Shown piece after piece: positions 1 through 6,291 of a stretch of 8,887 bases of DNA. The notes beneath the pieces were generated by a model. It had not been told where the DNA came from and ran no database searches. It saw only the letters and a program-made list of their open reading frames with translations. Position numbers and translations under genes: made by a program. The stretch's first letter is position 1. Each line of letters opens with the position of its first letter. This DNA comes from Euryarchaeota archaeon UBA91 (GTDB lineage Archaea; Thermoplasmatota; Poseidoniia; Poseidoniales; Poseidoniaceae), in the NCBI GenBank assembly GCA_002499705.1, contig DAMU01000029.1, positions 1 to 8,887 on the forward strand, in the 5' to 3' direction.

Positions 1-759
1 TCACTCTTCGGATTCGTAGAGAATCGTTACTGTTTGATTAATTCGAATGTCTTCTTGCCCGTCATCGTACGTTATTCTCAATTCATGAGGTTGAAACGTG
101 TTAAAGTGAATCGTATTCCAAACAATTTCATCTCCATCGTCGACTTGCCCACTTCGACTTTGACAAATATCGTCCAATTCATCCGCAATATTCCATGTAA
201 ATTGAACGGACTGTCCACTGCCCCCAACTTCATTGATGAAGCTCGGATTCTCTACAACCGAGTAGACTTCAATCATGATTGGATTTTTCCCTCCATTGCT
301 TGGTGTTGGATCAAAGGCAAGAGGTTGTGGTGCTTTTGTATCTGTTTCCGACCATTCAATTCTCAACTCGATTCGAACTGAAAGCGTTTGAACCTCTTGT
401 TCGTTGTTCTCATCAATAGCGTATGCACTGAGGTTGTAGATTCCATGTTGTGAAAATTCAACCGTCACAATCGAGCTCGTATCTGAAGCAACTGTTACAG
501 GATCTCTTCCGTCATTTGTGTCAATACCGAAAGAAACCAAGCTACTGTCAGCGGTCGTTTGTGAGAAATCGAAATCAAGGTAAACATTGGTTGTATCCAC
601 GTGTTCTCCGTTCGAATAGGATTCCACTATCGTGCCGTTTTTTGCATCATACTGGAGCACGAGATCGATACCGGAATCTTCAGAGGTTTGTGATAAACAT
701 CCAGCAAGACTGAAAGAAAGGAGAAGGAACACAATCAACAAGGGTTTGGTTTGTTCCAT
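1..759 (-). CDS. Secreted lipoprotein with PKD/Ig-like beta domains
   Basis: Complete gene of 252 residues whose TGA stop lies exactly at the window edge (1-3). Residues 7-18 form a hydrophobic signal segment followed by the lipobox LAGC (18-21), so Cys21 is the probable lipidated residue and the mature protein should sit on the outer face of the cytoplasmic membrane. Residues about 30-135 are beta-rich and resemble a PKD domain (SFGIDTNDGRDP near 76-87, then HGIYNLSAYAIDENNE near 105-120, like the usual GTY-x-V-x-L-x-V-x-D strand). A second beta-rich unit spans about 160-248, with the repeated-looking YDDGQED near 231. No catalytic motif is visible, so a binding or structural role is likely. 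The gene follows two other envelope genes on the same strand but has its own TATA-like box. ATG at 759 is the only good start and has no Shine-Dalgarno, which fits a very short or absent leader. The precise family is unknown to me. Confidence 0.82.
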   Translation of the reverse strand: MEQTKPLLIVFLLLSFSLAGCLSQTSEDSGIDLVLQYDAKNGTIVESYSNGEHVDTTNVYLDFDFSQTTADSSLVSFGIDTNDGRDPVTVASDTSSIVTVEFSQHGIYNLSAYAIDENNEQEVQTLSVRIELRIEWSETDTKAPQPLAFDPTPSNGGKNPIMIEVYSVVENPSFINEVGGSGQSVQFTWNIADELDDICQSRSGQVDDGDEIVWNTIHFNTFQPHELRITYDDGQEDIRINQTVTILYESEE

Positions 760-778
760 GTTAATGCCAATTGGTGGT

Positions 779-787
779 GATATAAAA
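779..787 (-). promoter_or_regulatory. Archaeal TATA-like box for the lipoprotein gene
   Basis: On the minus strand the 82-base gap upstream of the lipoprotein gene contains TTTTATATC. The centre of the box is about 24 bases from the ATG at 759. In archaea transcription starts roughly 24-28 bases downstream of the TATA centre, so the transcript would begin at or within a few bases of the start codon, giving a leaderless mRNA. The absence of a Shine-Dalgarno before this ATG agrees. The site is called from sequence and spacing only. Confidence 0.55.
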
Positions 788-841
788 CGCCAACGAGGTT
801 GTCATCAGCCTAAACTTTGTGCACTCGAGTGGAACGGCATG

Positions 842-1546
842 TTACAGAGGCATGACCTGCACATCGGCATCGAAAAAGGAAACAGTCCACTGAATGTTTA
901 TCTCTTCATTGTCATCATTGACCGTTGGAATGAGATTTGAACCTGGGGCTTGATTGGTTTCTACCGAAATCTCGAGTTCTAAAATGCCACTGCCGTAGGT
1001 TTGATTCGACCACATGTCTTTCCAATACTCCTCAGTTTGACCAACTTCTTCTACCGACTCCCCAGTGTATCCTGGATACACATATACCACCAGGGTCATC
1101 GTCTCGCAATTGTCATTTGAATCTGAAAGAACATTTTCTGTATTTTGCCAATCTGCAATTAATCCATTCGGGGGGATATGGGCATGAACTTCATCACAGG
1201 GGTCAGCAATTTGTCCAGAAGTTTCCTCATAAGAGATTGTAAAAGCAATTTGTGCCATCATGCTAGTGGCGCTAGCATCGATGATGTCACGAGAAAGTTG
1301 GAAGACATCGGTCTCTCCGTTTGCAATCAACATCGAGTCAGAGTTTTGAACATCATTTTCCTCAAATATCACCGAGTAAGTTGGCAAGGTATACTTGTTG
1401 GCAATGTCGTCTTCTTTGGTGATAAAGAAAGTATAGGCATGAAAAGTAAGTCCAATGACAAGGACGGCTGAAAGAATGGCGAAGGCCCGACCAGAATCGT
1501 CTTCCTTGATTAGAAACCCTAAGTTGGAACTTTCACTCATTGCCAT
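842..1546 (-). CDS. Single-pass membrane protein with large outer domain, unknown function
   Basis: About 234 residues. A short polar N-terminus (1-20) is followed by one hydrophobic helix at about 21-42, and the rest (about 43-234) is acidic, beta-strand-like and probably faces outside. Two cysteines in the outer domain (Cys117, Cys147) could form a disulfide. The outer domain ends with a strand-like segment INIQWTVSFF near 216-225. No known motif is recognised. The ATG at 1546 overlaps the stop of the preceding membrane-protein gene in TGATG, indicating translational coupling. A second ATG at 1540 would give 232 residues, and GGTGAT four bases before it matches the anti-Shine-Dalgarno, so it is a serious alternative start. 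In-frame GTG and TTG codons further upstream (to 1552) are less likely. The overlap suggests the product works with the polytopic protein encoded just upstream. Confidence 0.75.
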   Translation of the reverse strand: MAMSESSNLGFLIKEDDSGRAFAILSAVLVIGLTFHAYTFFITKEDDIANKYTLPTYSVIFEENDVQNSDSMLIANGETDVFQLSRDIIDASATSMMAQIAFTISYEETSGQIADPCDEVHAHIPPNGLIADWQNTENVLSDSNDNCETMTLVVYVYPGYTGESVEEVGQTEEYWKDMWSNQTYGSGILELEISVETNQAPGSNLIPTVNDDNEEINIQWTVSFFDADVQVMPL

Positions 1547-2958
1547 CACCAAAAACTCATCGAAAAGGGGTCTGCCTCACTAAGATGGAGGATGAAAGCG
1601 ACACCGAGCATAAAACTGATCATCACCAATAACCCTTTATTGAGGGCTTGAAAATCTTGTTTTTCAAAACTCAAATCAGGAAAATACAGTCCTTTGGCTC
1701 GTAATGGGAAGCGTAACGGGTTTGAAACCAGGGACTGGAATGAACGCTCCTCCCAACCGATTCCAAAAGCGATTGCGACGCCAAGAATGCCGGCAGAGAG
1801 CATTTCTGTTAACGGGATGAGGGATTGAATAATTTCGAGAAGTGCAGAAGTCGCAACAACGATAAGAACGATGGCCATTGTTTTTCCTACCTGTTCGTTT
1901 TCTTCTGAAATCCGTATGAGCCCGTAGTGGAAGAGAATATACAGCCCTAATATGGGCCGTATCATTGTGAAATGGACCGATGCCGTGATCTCGGTCCAAA
2001 TGATTTGCAGTGTTGTGTAGCTAGAGCCCGCACCTGTCCCGCCACCGCTGCCGCTCAGTCCGGTACCTGCGAGTACGATATGGCCTACAATCCCAACGGC
2101 CATGTACGTGAAAATCACATACGATGTCCCACGTATCCTTCCCTGAGTTGCTTGATAGATCTCTCCACCCAAGATCACAATTCCAAACAAAACTGCCGAG
2201 GCCAACCCCATCGACCAAAGATAGTCGCTTGCTACATTGCCCCCATAAAGATCCATGAAGTAAAAATAATTTGAACGGGTAAGCATTCCAACCCATCGGA
2301 ACAGAATATGGCCAATGATCATAATCGTCAACAGTAGTGCTACGTCAGATACTCCGAGAATCTCTTTGTTTTCTTCATGCCCCTTCATGAATCTGAATTT
2401 GAGATAGACCATTGTCCAAATAAATCCACACACGATGTAGCTGTCTCCAATACCTGACAGAGGTGAACTTACGCCTATGAAAACGGCTGCGAACATAGAA
2501 AATAAAGTGTAAAGAAGCACAATCGCTACGCCGTATTTGAAGTGCTTTCTCGTCCGGAGAATAGGGACCGGAAAAATCAGTGCAAGCAATATCATTAAAC
2601 CAGAAAATATCTGGTCAGCAAAGTGACTTGAGTACAGAACTATACGCCAAACCTCGGTCTCGTATCCAATCGACCGGGCGCCATTCGCAACGCCTTTACA
2701 GATGAAAATCCAACAGAGAATTTGGGCAGCAAATCGTTTATTCCAGATAATTTCTTGCTTCTGATTTTTTATCAGTATTAATCCGGAAACACCCAAGGCA
2801 AGACTGAGAATCCCGCCTACTGCGAGTAAACCGTCAACTGCCATGCCGTATGTTGTGAAGTTTATCATTTGATACTTATCCCGCCATACCCTGAAAAACG
2901 CCTTTTCTTTGTTGTGAAGAAGTATGCGATTCACATCTTTTAATGTCGGTTGTTTCAT
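1546..2958 (-). CDS. Polytopic membrane protein, about 12 helices, unknown family
   Basis: 470 residues. A basic N-terminus (1-30) precedes about 12 hydrophobic segments near residues 34-63, 76-93, 106-134, 142-164, 172-188, 205-226, 245-267, 278-298, 329-349, 360-382, 387-402 and 441-460. Loops after the odd-numbered segments carry most positive charges (for example RTRKHFK near 135-141 and KFRF near 187-190), so these loops are probably cytoplasmic and the acidic C-terminus external. The charged N-terminus does not fit simply with that topology. A Gly/Ser-rich loop lies at about 298-313. I see no ATPase, transporter or polymerase signature I can name. A flippase, polymerase or sensor role would be speculation. 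ATG at 2958 is preferred to upstream in-frame GTG and TTG codons (to 2964). The gene is divergent from the glycan cassette with 24 bases between starts, and its stop overlaps the next gene's start. Confidence 0.78.
   Translation of the reverse strand: MKQPTLKDVNRILLHNKEKAFFRVWRDKYQMINFTTYGMAVDGLLAVGGILSLALGVSGLILIKNQKQEIIWNKRFAAQILCWIFICKGVANGARSIGYETEVWRIVLYSSHFADQIFSGLMILLALIFPVPILRTRKHFKYGVAIVLLYTLFSMFAAVFIGVSSPLSGIGDSYIVCGFIWTMVYLKFRFMKGHEENKEILGVSDVALLLTIMIIGHILFRWVGMLTRSNYFYFMDLYGGNVASDYLWSMGLASAVLFGIVILGGEIYQATQGRIRGTSYVIFTYMAVGIVGHIVLAGTGLSGSGGGTGAGSSYTTLQIIWTEITASVHFTMIRPILGLYILFHYGLIRISEENEQVGKTMAIVLIVVATSALLEIIQSLIPLTEMLSAGILGVAIAFGIGWEERSFQSLVSNPLRFPLRAKGLYFPDLSFEKQDFQALNKGLLVMISFMLGVAFILHLSEADPFSMSFW
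2937..2945 (+). promoter_or_regulatory. Possible TATA-like box for the glycan cassette
   Basis: CTTTTAATG lies inside the first codons of the divergent membrane-protein gene. Its centre is about 42 bases upstream of the ATG at 2983, which would place a transcript start near 2967 and leave a leader of about 16 bases, just enough to include the Shine-Dalgarno GAGGTGG at 2969-2975. The match is weak and rests on spacing. Confidence 0.3.
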
Positions 2959-2978
2959 CACCAAGAACGAGGTGGTTT

Positions 2979-2988
2979 GCTCATGAGC
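2979..2988. repeat. 10-base perfect palindrome over the cassette start codon
   Basis: GCTCATGAGC is a perfect inverted repeat. Its centre is the ATG at 2983 of the ATP-grasp gene, and the same bases read on the minus strand also give ATG followed by AGC. It sits within the divergent control region and could be a small operator half-site pair or simply a chance result of an ATG-AGC start. No second copy was noticed nearby. Confidence 0.4.
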
Positions 2989-3909
2989 GGGCTTTTACCA
3001 GGGGGGACACAGCCTTGGCACCGTCTTGACGAAACGAAATCGAATCACTACAGTCAGTTGCAACTCAATCGCTGCCTCCATGACCGCAACCCCTTACTTG
3101 TTCAGATGGAGGATAAGTATGCAGCCCGAACTATTGTAGCCTCAAAAAAAGCTTCAAGGCTTCCTAAACTCATCCACTGGACAACTTCGCCTTCTGAAAT
3201 TCCATGGAGCGAATTACCGGATCAATGCGTGATTAAAACCAATCACTGGTCGGGCGATGTCTTGTTTATCATGGATAATGGAGAAACACCTCTTGAAGGA
3301 GTGAATCGGGCATTTCGACTCTTTTCAGGTGGAGATAACCGCTACAAAGTCATTCGAGGCGGAAGAGACCAGAACGGTAAGTTTTGGCCAAAGTGGCGAA
3401 TTGAACGTACCCTCAAATGGTGCTTACGTCAAGAGTTTCCAACTCAACTTGAATGGGGCGCAGCCTCTATACAACCGCGTGGAGTTATGATTGAAGAGTT
3501 GCTCATCGAAAACAAGCGCCTCCCAGATGATTGGAAGGTTCACGTGTTTCACGGAAAAGCGGGCTTTATTCAACACGATATTGGAAGAATGACGACGCAT
3601 GCACAATCGATTTACACGGTTGAAGGAAAAAAGATACGACAATCAAACCCAAGATGGAGTGAAGAAGGGACGCCTGAAGAGATTGTTTCAGTGCTCGGTC
3701 AAGAGGGATTGAAATCACTTGTTGAAACAGCAGAAAAGTTAGCTGAAGATATTGATTATACGCGAGTTGATTTATTTCGCGTTAACAATGAATGGGTTTT
3801 CGGGGAATTCACAAATTATCATAATTCATGCCACCCCCAATCCGATGAGTGGGAGATGCTTGGTGGCGAGTTGTGGCTCGCTAATCCAGAAAAGGAGGTC
3901 AGTGAATGA
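2983..3909 (+). CDS. TupA-like ATP-grasp enzyme of glycan biosynthesis
   Basis: 308 residues, resembling the TupA-like ATP-grasp family named after the Bacillus teichuronopeptide protein TupA, often found in polysaccharide loci. Visible family features in order: DRNPLLVQMEDKYAAR (34-49), LPDQCVIKTNHWSG (78-91) with the ATP-contacting Lys85, GVMIEELL (167-174) in the usual position of the nucleotide-binding strand, DDWKVHVFHGKAGFIQ (182-197), and the metal-binding end RVDLFRV (261-267) plus GEFTNYHNS (274-282) with probable ligands Asp263, Glu275 and Asn279. ATP-grasp enzymes join a carboxylate to an amine or similar group using ATP, so the product may attach an amino acid to a sugar acid. The substrate is not known. 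The start at ATG 2983 is supported by GAGGTGG seven bases upstream; an in-frame TTG at 2950 is less likely. The stop overlaps the next start (ATGA), showing a tight operon with the glycosyltransferase. Confidence 0.85.
   Translation: MSGLLPGGTQPWHRLDETKSNHYSQLQLNRCLHDRNPLLVQMEDKYAARTIVASKKASRLPKLIHWTTSPSEIPWSELPDQCVIKTNHWSGDVLFIMDNGETPLEGVNRAFRLFSGGDNRYKVIRGGRDQNGKFWPKWRIERTLKWCLRQEFPTQLEWGAASIQPRGVMIEELLIENKRLPDDWKVHVFHGKAGFIQHDIGRMTTHAQSIYTVEGKKIRQSNPRWSEEGTPEEIVSVLGQEGLKSLVETAEKLAEDIDYTRVDLFRVNNEWVFGEFTNYHNSCHPQSDEWEMLGGELWLANPEKEVSE
3892..3899 (+). promoter_or_regulatory. Strong Shine-Dalgarno for the glycosyltransferase gene
   Basis: AAGGAGGT lies six bases before the ATG at 3906, inside the last codons of the ATP-grasp gene. 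It is the strongest ribosome binding site in the window and settles the start of the glycosyltransferase, suggesting efficient re-initiation at the ATGA overlap. Confidence 0.8.
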
Positions 3910-4841
3910 AAACTGCAATTCTTTTGCTTGGCTTCAACCGAGTCGATTATTTCCAACAAACGCTTTCCGCTTTGGAAGCAAATTCAGCAGCGCATGAATG
4001 CGACCTGCACGTTTACCTTGATGGTGGAGAAAAAGCCCGGCAATCAGAATTGGTTGAACTGGTTAAATCTTCGACTTTTGAAAATCCAAATTTCGTTTTG
4101 CGAGAAGAAAATTGGGGAATAGGTCGTCACCTCATCGATGCACGCCGAACCCTTTTCGATTCTCTTTCATACGAGCGAGTCATTTTACTTGAAGATGACA
4201 TGCTACTTGCACCAAGCTATATTCAAACCGTAATCGATCTTTCTGATTGGTCGCAACAATTCAGTGATGTAGGCACCGTTATGGCCTACAATATCAACCA
4301 TGATTCAGCGGAATTACAAAGTGGCCAAATGTCCCACGTGGTGGCGACGAATCGGCATTTCTGGGGGTATGCTATGACTCGAGAAGTGTGGGATATCATC
4401 AAGCATATCATCTACGATTTTGAGCGCAAATATCTATCGAAGAACACCTACAGAGACCGTTCACATTTCCGCATCCGGTGGATGTTTATGCGTTCTGTAA
4501 TGTCTAAAAAGCGCAACATTCGGCAAGGCAAAAATTTGATTCCACCTGAATGTCTTACGCCACCGTTCCCTCGGATACCCCGGAAATCTCCGACCAGTCA
4601 AGACGCCATTACCGCACTGGCTCTATGGCATCACGGGTTTGGAAGGATTACGACTCGGGTTTCTCGTGCTGAATATATTGGCGTGGAAGGATTTTCTTTT
4701 TCCCCGAAACTGTACGCTGATTTTGGATTTGAAAACCAAAATACTCAGGAACTTTCACAATTTACCGAAGCGGTTGAACATTACACATTCGCAGCACAAG
4801 ACGAACAAGGCAATACTATCAAGCCCCGTCCATACGAGTGA
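3906..4841 (+). CDS. GT-A-type glycosyltransferase (family 2/GNT-I-like)
   Basis: 311 residues with no signal peptide or membrane helix, so probably a cytoplasmic enzyme acting at the inner membrane face. The N-terminus has a nucleotide-sugar-binding Rossmann-like pattern: AILLLGFNR (4-12), DLHVYLDGGE (33-42), ENWGIGRHL (68-76) and LLEDDM (94-99). The EDD at 96-98 is the expected metal-binding DxD-type motif of GT-A enzymes. HFWGYAMTREVWD (151-163) matches the acceptor-side aromatic motif common in these proteins. SQDA (231-234) could hold the catalytic base but this is a guess. A strongly basic stretch at about 173-210 may bind membrane or a charged acceptor. The donor sugar and linkage cannot be told. 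The gene overlaps the ATP-grasp gene by four bases and is followed after nine bases by the oxidoreductase gene, so the three probably work on one glycan. Confidence 0.83.
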   Translation: MKTAILLLGFNRVDYFQQTLSALEANSAAHECDLHVYLDGGEKARQSELVELVKSSTFENPNFVLREENWGIGRHLIDARRTLFDSLSYERVILLEDDMLLAPSYIQTVIDLSDWSQQFSDVGTVMAYNINHDSAELQSGQMSHVVATNRHFWGYAMTREVWDIIKHIIYDFERKYLSKNTYRDRSHFRIRWMFMRSVMSKKRNIRQGKNLIPPECLTPPFPRIPRKSPTSQDAITALALWHHGFGRITTRVSRAEYIGVEGFSFSPKLYADFGFENQNTQELSQFTEAVEHYTFAAQDEQGNTIKPRPYE

Positions 4842-4850
4842 AATATTGTC

Positions 4851-5828
4851 ATGGGATTTAACGTCGGCGTCATCGGTTGTGGCCGTTGGGGTTCGCGACA
4901 TATCGATACACTTTTGAAATTAAAATTTGAGGGATTCGTTGGTAAAATTTTTGTTTGTGATGTCAATCCATTGCGTCTAAAAAATCTCTCAGAAAATGTC
5001 GATGGGGTTTTTGCGGATTGGCGCGATATGCTTCAAGCAACAGATCTTGACTTGGTCTCGATTGCCACACCGAATTCTTCGCACGCTTCTCTTGGTATTT
5101 CGATTCTGGAACAGGGGTTGAATGTATTGGTCGAGAAACCAATTGGCACGTCTTTCGTAGAAGTGAAGCGTTTATTAGAGGCTGCAGAAGTCAGTACAGG
5201 GTTGCTTTTTTCAGGGTATTTACTGCATCACCATTCCGGCTTCCAATATGCAAAAGACCTGATACGATCTCAAAACATAGGTAAAGTAAAATCCATTCGC
5301 TATACCAAATATTCTGATCGGAAAAAACCCGAAAAAGCCGACATCATTCAAAATTTAGCATCCCATGCTTTCTCGATAATTCCCGAACTCCTTGAAAACA
5401 AGCAATCTCCCCTTTTCACGGTTGCAGCACTCCTTGAAAATCACAAACCGGCGCCTTTGGTGTCGGCAGACCAAGCCAAATTGCATTTGAGTTATTCTGG
5501 CGGAGAACGTCTTCATGCAGTTGATGTTGAAATCCATGTGGGCTGGGGCCAAGAAAACATGAGTAAATTGACAATAGAAGGTGCGAAGGAAAATATTCGA
5601 ATTCATTTCCAAAGGCACGAATCGGTCGAAAAAGGAGCACTCCGTTCCGGATATGCATGGGTTCAAACCCCCCATTCGAACCCACCACTTGAGCAACAAT
5701 ACCGAAGTATACTTGCCAATCCCTCATCCAACAAAAAAGATATTTCTACGCACCTCAGAACTGCATCACTTCTCGATAAGGCCACTTCGCTTGCACAACA
5801 ATGGTATCAAGAGAACGCCGAGAACTGA
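4851..5828 (+). CDS. Gfo/Idh/MocA-family NAD(P)-dependent oxidoreductase
   Basis: 325 residues, the usual size of the family. The N-terminal Rossmann fold binds NAD(P): GVIGCGRWGSRH (6-17) has the GxGxxG signature, SIATPNSSHA (70-79) follows, and VEKPIG (94-99) contains the conserved catalytic Lys96. The C-terminal domain has LLHHHSGFQ (124-132) and NLASHAFSI (168-176). His172 fits the conserved histidine of the family, but the aspartate normally four residues earlier is Asn168 here. Family members oxidise or reduce sugars and nucleotide sugars (WlbA is one that works on UDP-GlcNAcA), so a role in making a modified sugar for the neighbouring glycosyltransferase is likely. No aminotransferase or acetyltransferase is nearby to complete a Wlb-like pathway. 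ATG at 4851 comes nine bases after the previous stop with no clear Shine-Dalgarno, implying operon expression. Confidence 0.87.
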   Translation: MGFNVGVIGCGRWGSRHIDTLLKLKFEGFVGKIFVCDVNPLRLKNLSENVDGVFADWRDMLQATDLDLVSIATPNSSHASLGISILEQGLNVLVEKPIGTSFVEVKRLLEAAEVSTGLLFSGYLLHHHSGFQYAKDLIRSQNIGKVKSIRYTKYSDRKKPEKADIIQNLASHAFSIIPELLENKQSPLFTVAALLENHKPAPLVSADQAKLHLSYSGGERLHAVDVEIHVGWGQENMSKLTIEGAKENIRIHFQRHESVEKGALRSGYAWVQTPHSNPPLEQQYRSILANPSSNKKDISTHLRTASLLDKATSLAQQWYQENAEN

Positions 5829-5830
5829 AC

Positions 5831-5844
5831 CTCGCCTTTGCGAG
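5831..5844 (+). repeat. Small hairpin after the oxidoreductase gene
   Basis: CTCGC-CTTT-GCGAG forms a five-base-pair stem with a four-base loop starting two bases after the TGA of the oxidoreductase gene. No T-run follows, so it is not a convincing terminator. It could stabilise the 3' end of the cassette transcript. Confidence 0.35.
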
Positions 5845-5876
5845 TCTTCAAGAATCATTGGCTCTTCGGTGAAGAT

Positions 5877-6230
5877 ATGGGACTCTCCTTTGCCACGGTG
5901 CAACGCATGTTCCTCGGTAGTTTTCTCGCTGCCGGACTCACATGGTTTTTGCAAGATAATTTGATGGATGCCACATGGGTATTTCTCGGTCTTTCAGCCT
6001 TAACGGGCATCCTTTGGGGGTTGTCAGAAAAAGACATCACGTTTGATGCCCTAGGGATGAATTCATCAGGCCTATTTGTAGCGTTTAGTTTCCTTGTATC
6101 TATTGCCATTTTCGCTGAAATTTGCATCGGCGTATTTTCCTGGCCTACCACCGGCTCTTACATCACTTCCCTGTTCTTTGTCGGCTCTTTTTGGTGGACC
6201 GGCGCCCTGGTTCAACCGAAGAACAACTGA
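5877..6230 (+). CDS. Small four-helix membrane protein, unknown function
   Basis: 117 residues with four hydrophobic segments at about 9-26, 33-49, 63-86 and 94-112. The short polar connection EKDITFDALGMNSS (51-64) lies between segments two and three, and the C-terminus is polar (QPKNN). No motif points to a family. The ATG at 5877 is preferred because GGTGA (5868-5872) stands four bases before it, the same arrangement as in the last gene of the window. An in-frame TTG at 5838 would add 13 residues but falls inside the hairpin. The gene lies 48 bases after the oxidoreductase gene and no TATA-like box is obvious, so read-through from the glycan cassette is possible but not shown. Confidence 0.68.
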   Translation: MGLSFATVQRMFLGSFLAAGLTWFLQDNLMDATWVFLGLSALTGILWGLSEKDITFDALGMNSSGLFVAFSFLVSIAIFAEICIGVFSWPTTGSYITSLFFVGSFWWTGALVQPKNN

Positions 6231-6291
6231 TGTTCGCCCCTCCTTGATGCGAAGGGTGAAATGCCCCCAAGTTCGACCATGACCGATTGCA

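Noticed and set aside
842..1471. Plus-strand open frames opposite the bitopic membrane protein gene
   Set aside because: They have odd composition, no start signals and overlap a coherent gene with a membrane helix and a coupled start.
5838..5876. TTG start that would extend the small membrane protein by 13 residues
   Set aside because: It falls inside the hairpin, lacks a Shine-Dalgarno, and the downstream ATG has GGTGA at the right distance.
6233..6255. Possible hairpins TTCGC/GCGAA and CCTT/AAGG between the small membrane protein and the ATPase gene
   Set aside because: The stems are short, mutually exclusive and not followed by a T-run, so neither a terminator nor a regulator can be supported.
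6261..6282. ATG codons at 6261 and 6279, considered as alternative starts for the ATPase
   Set aside because: They are in another frame and soon run into a stop. The ATPase frame itself has a TGA at 6280-6282, so it cannot begin earlier.
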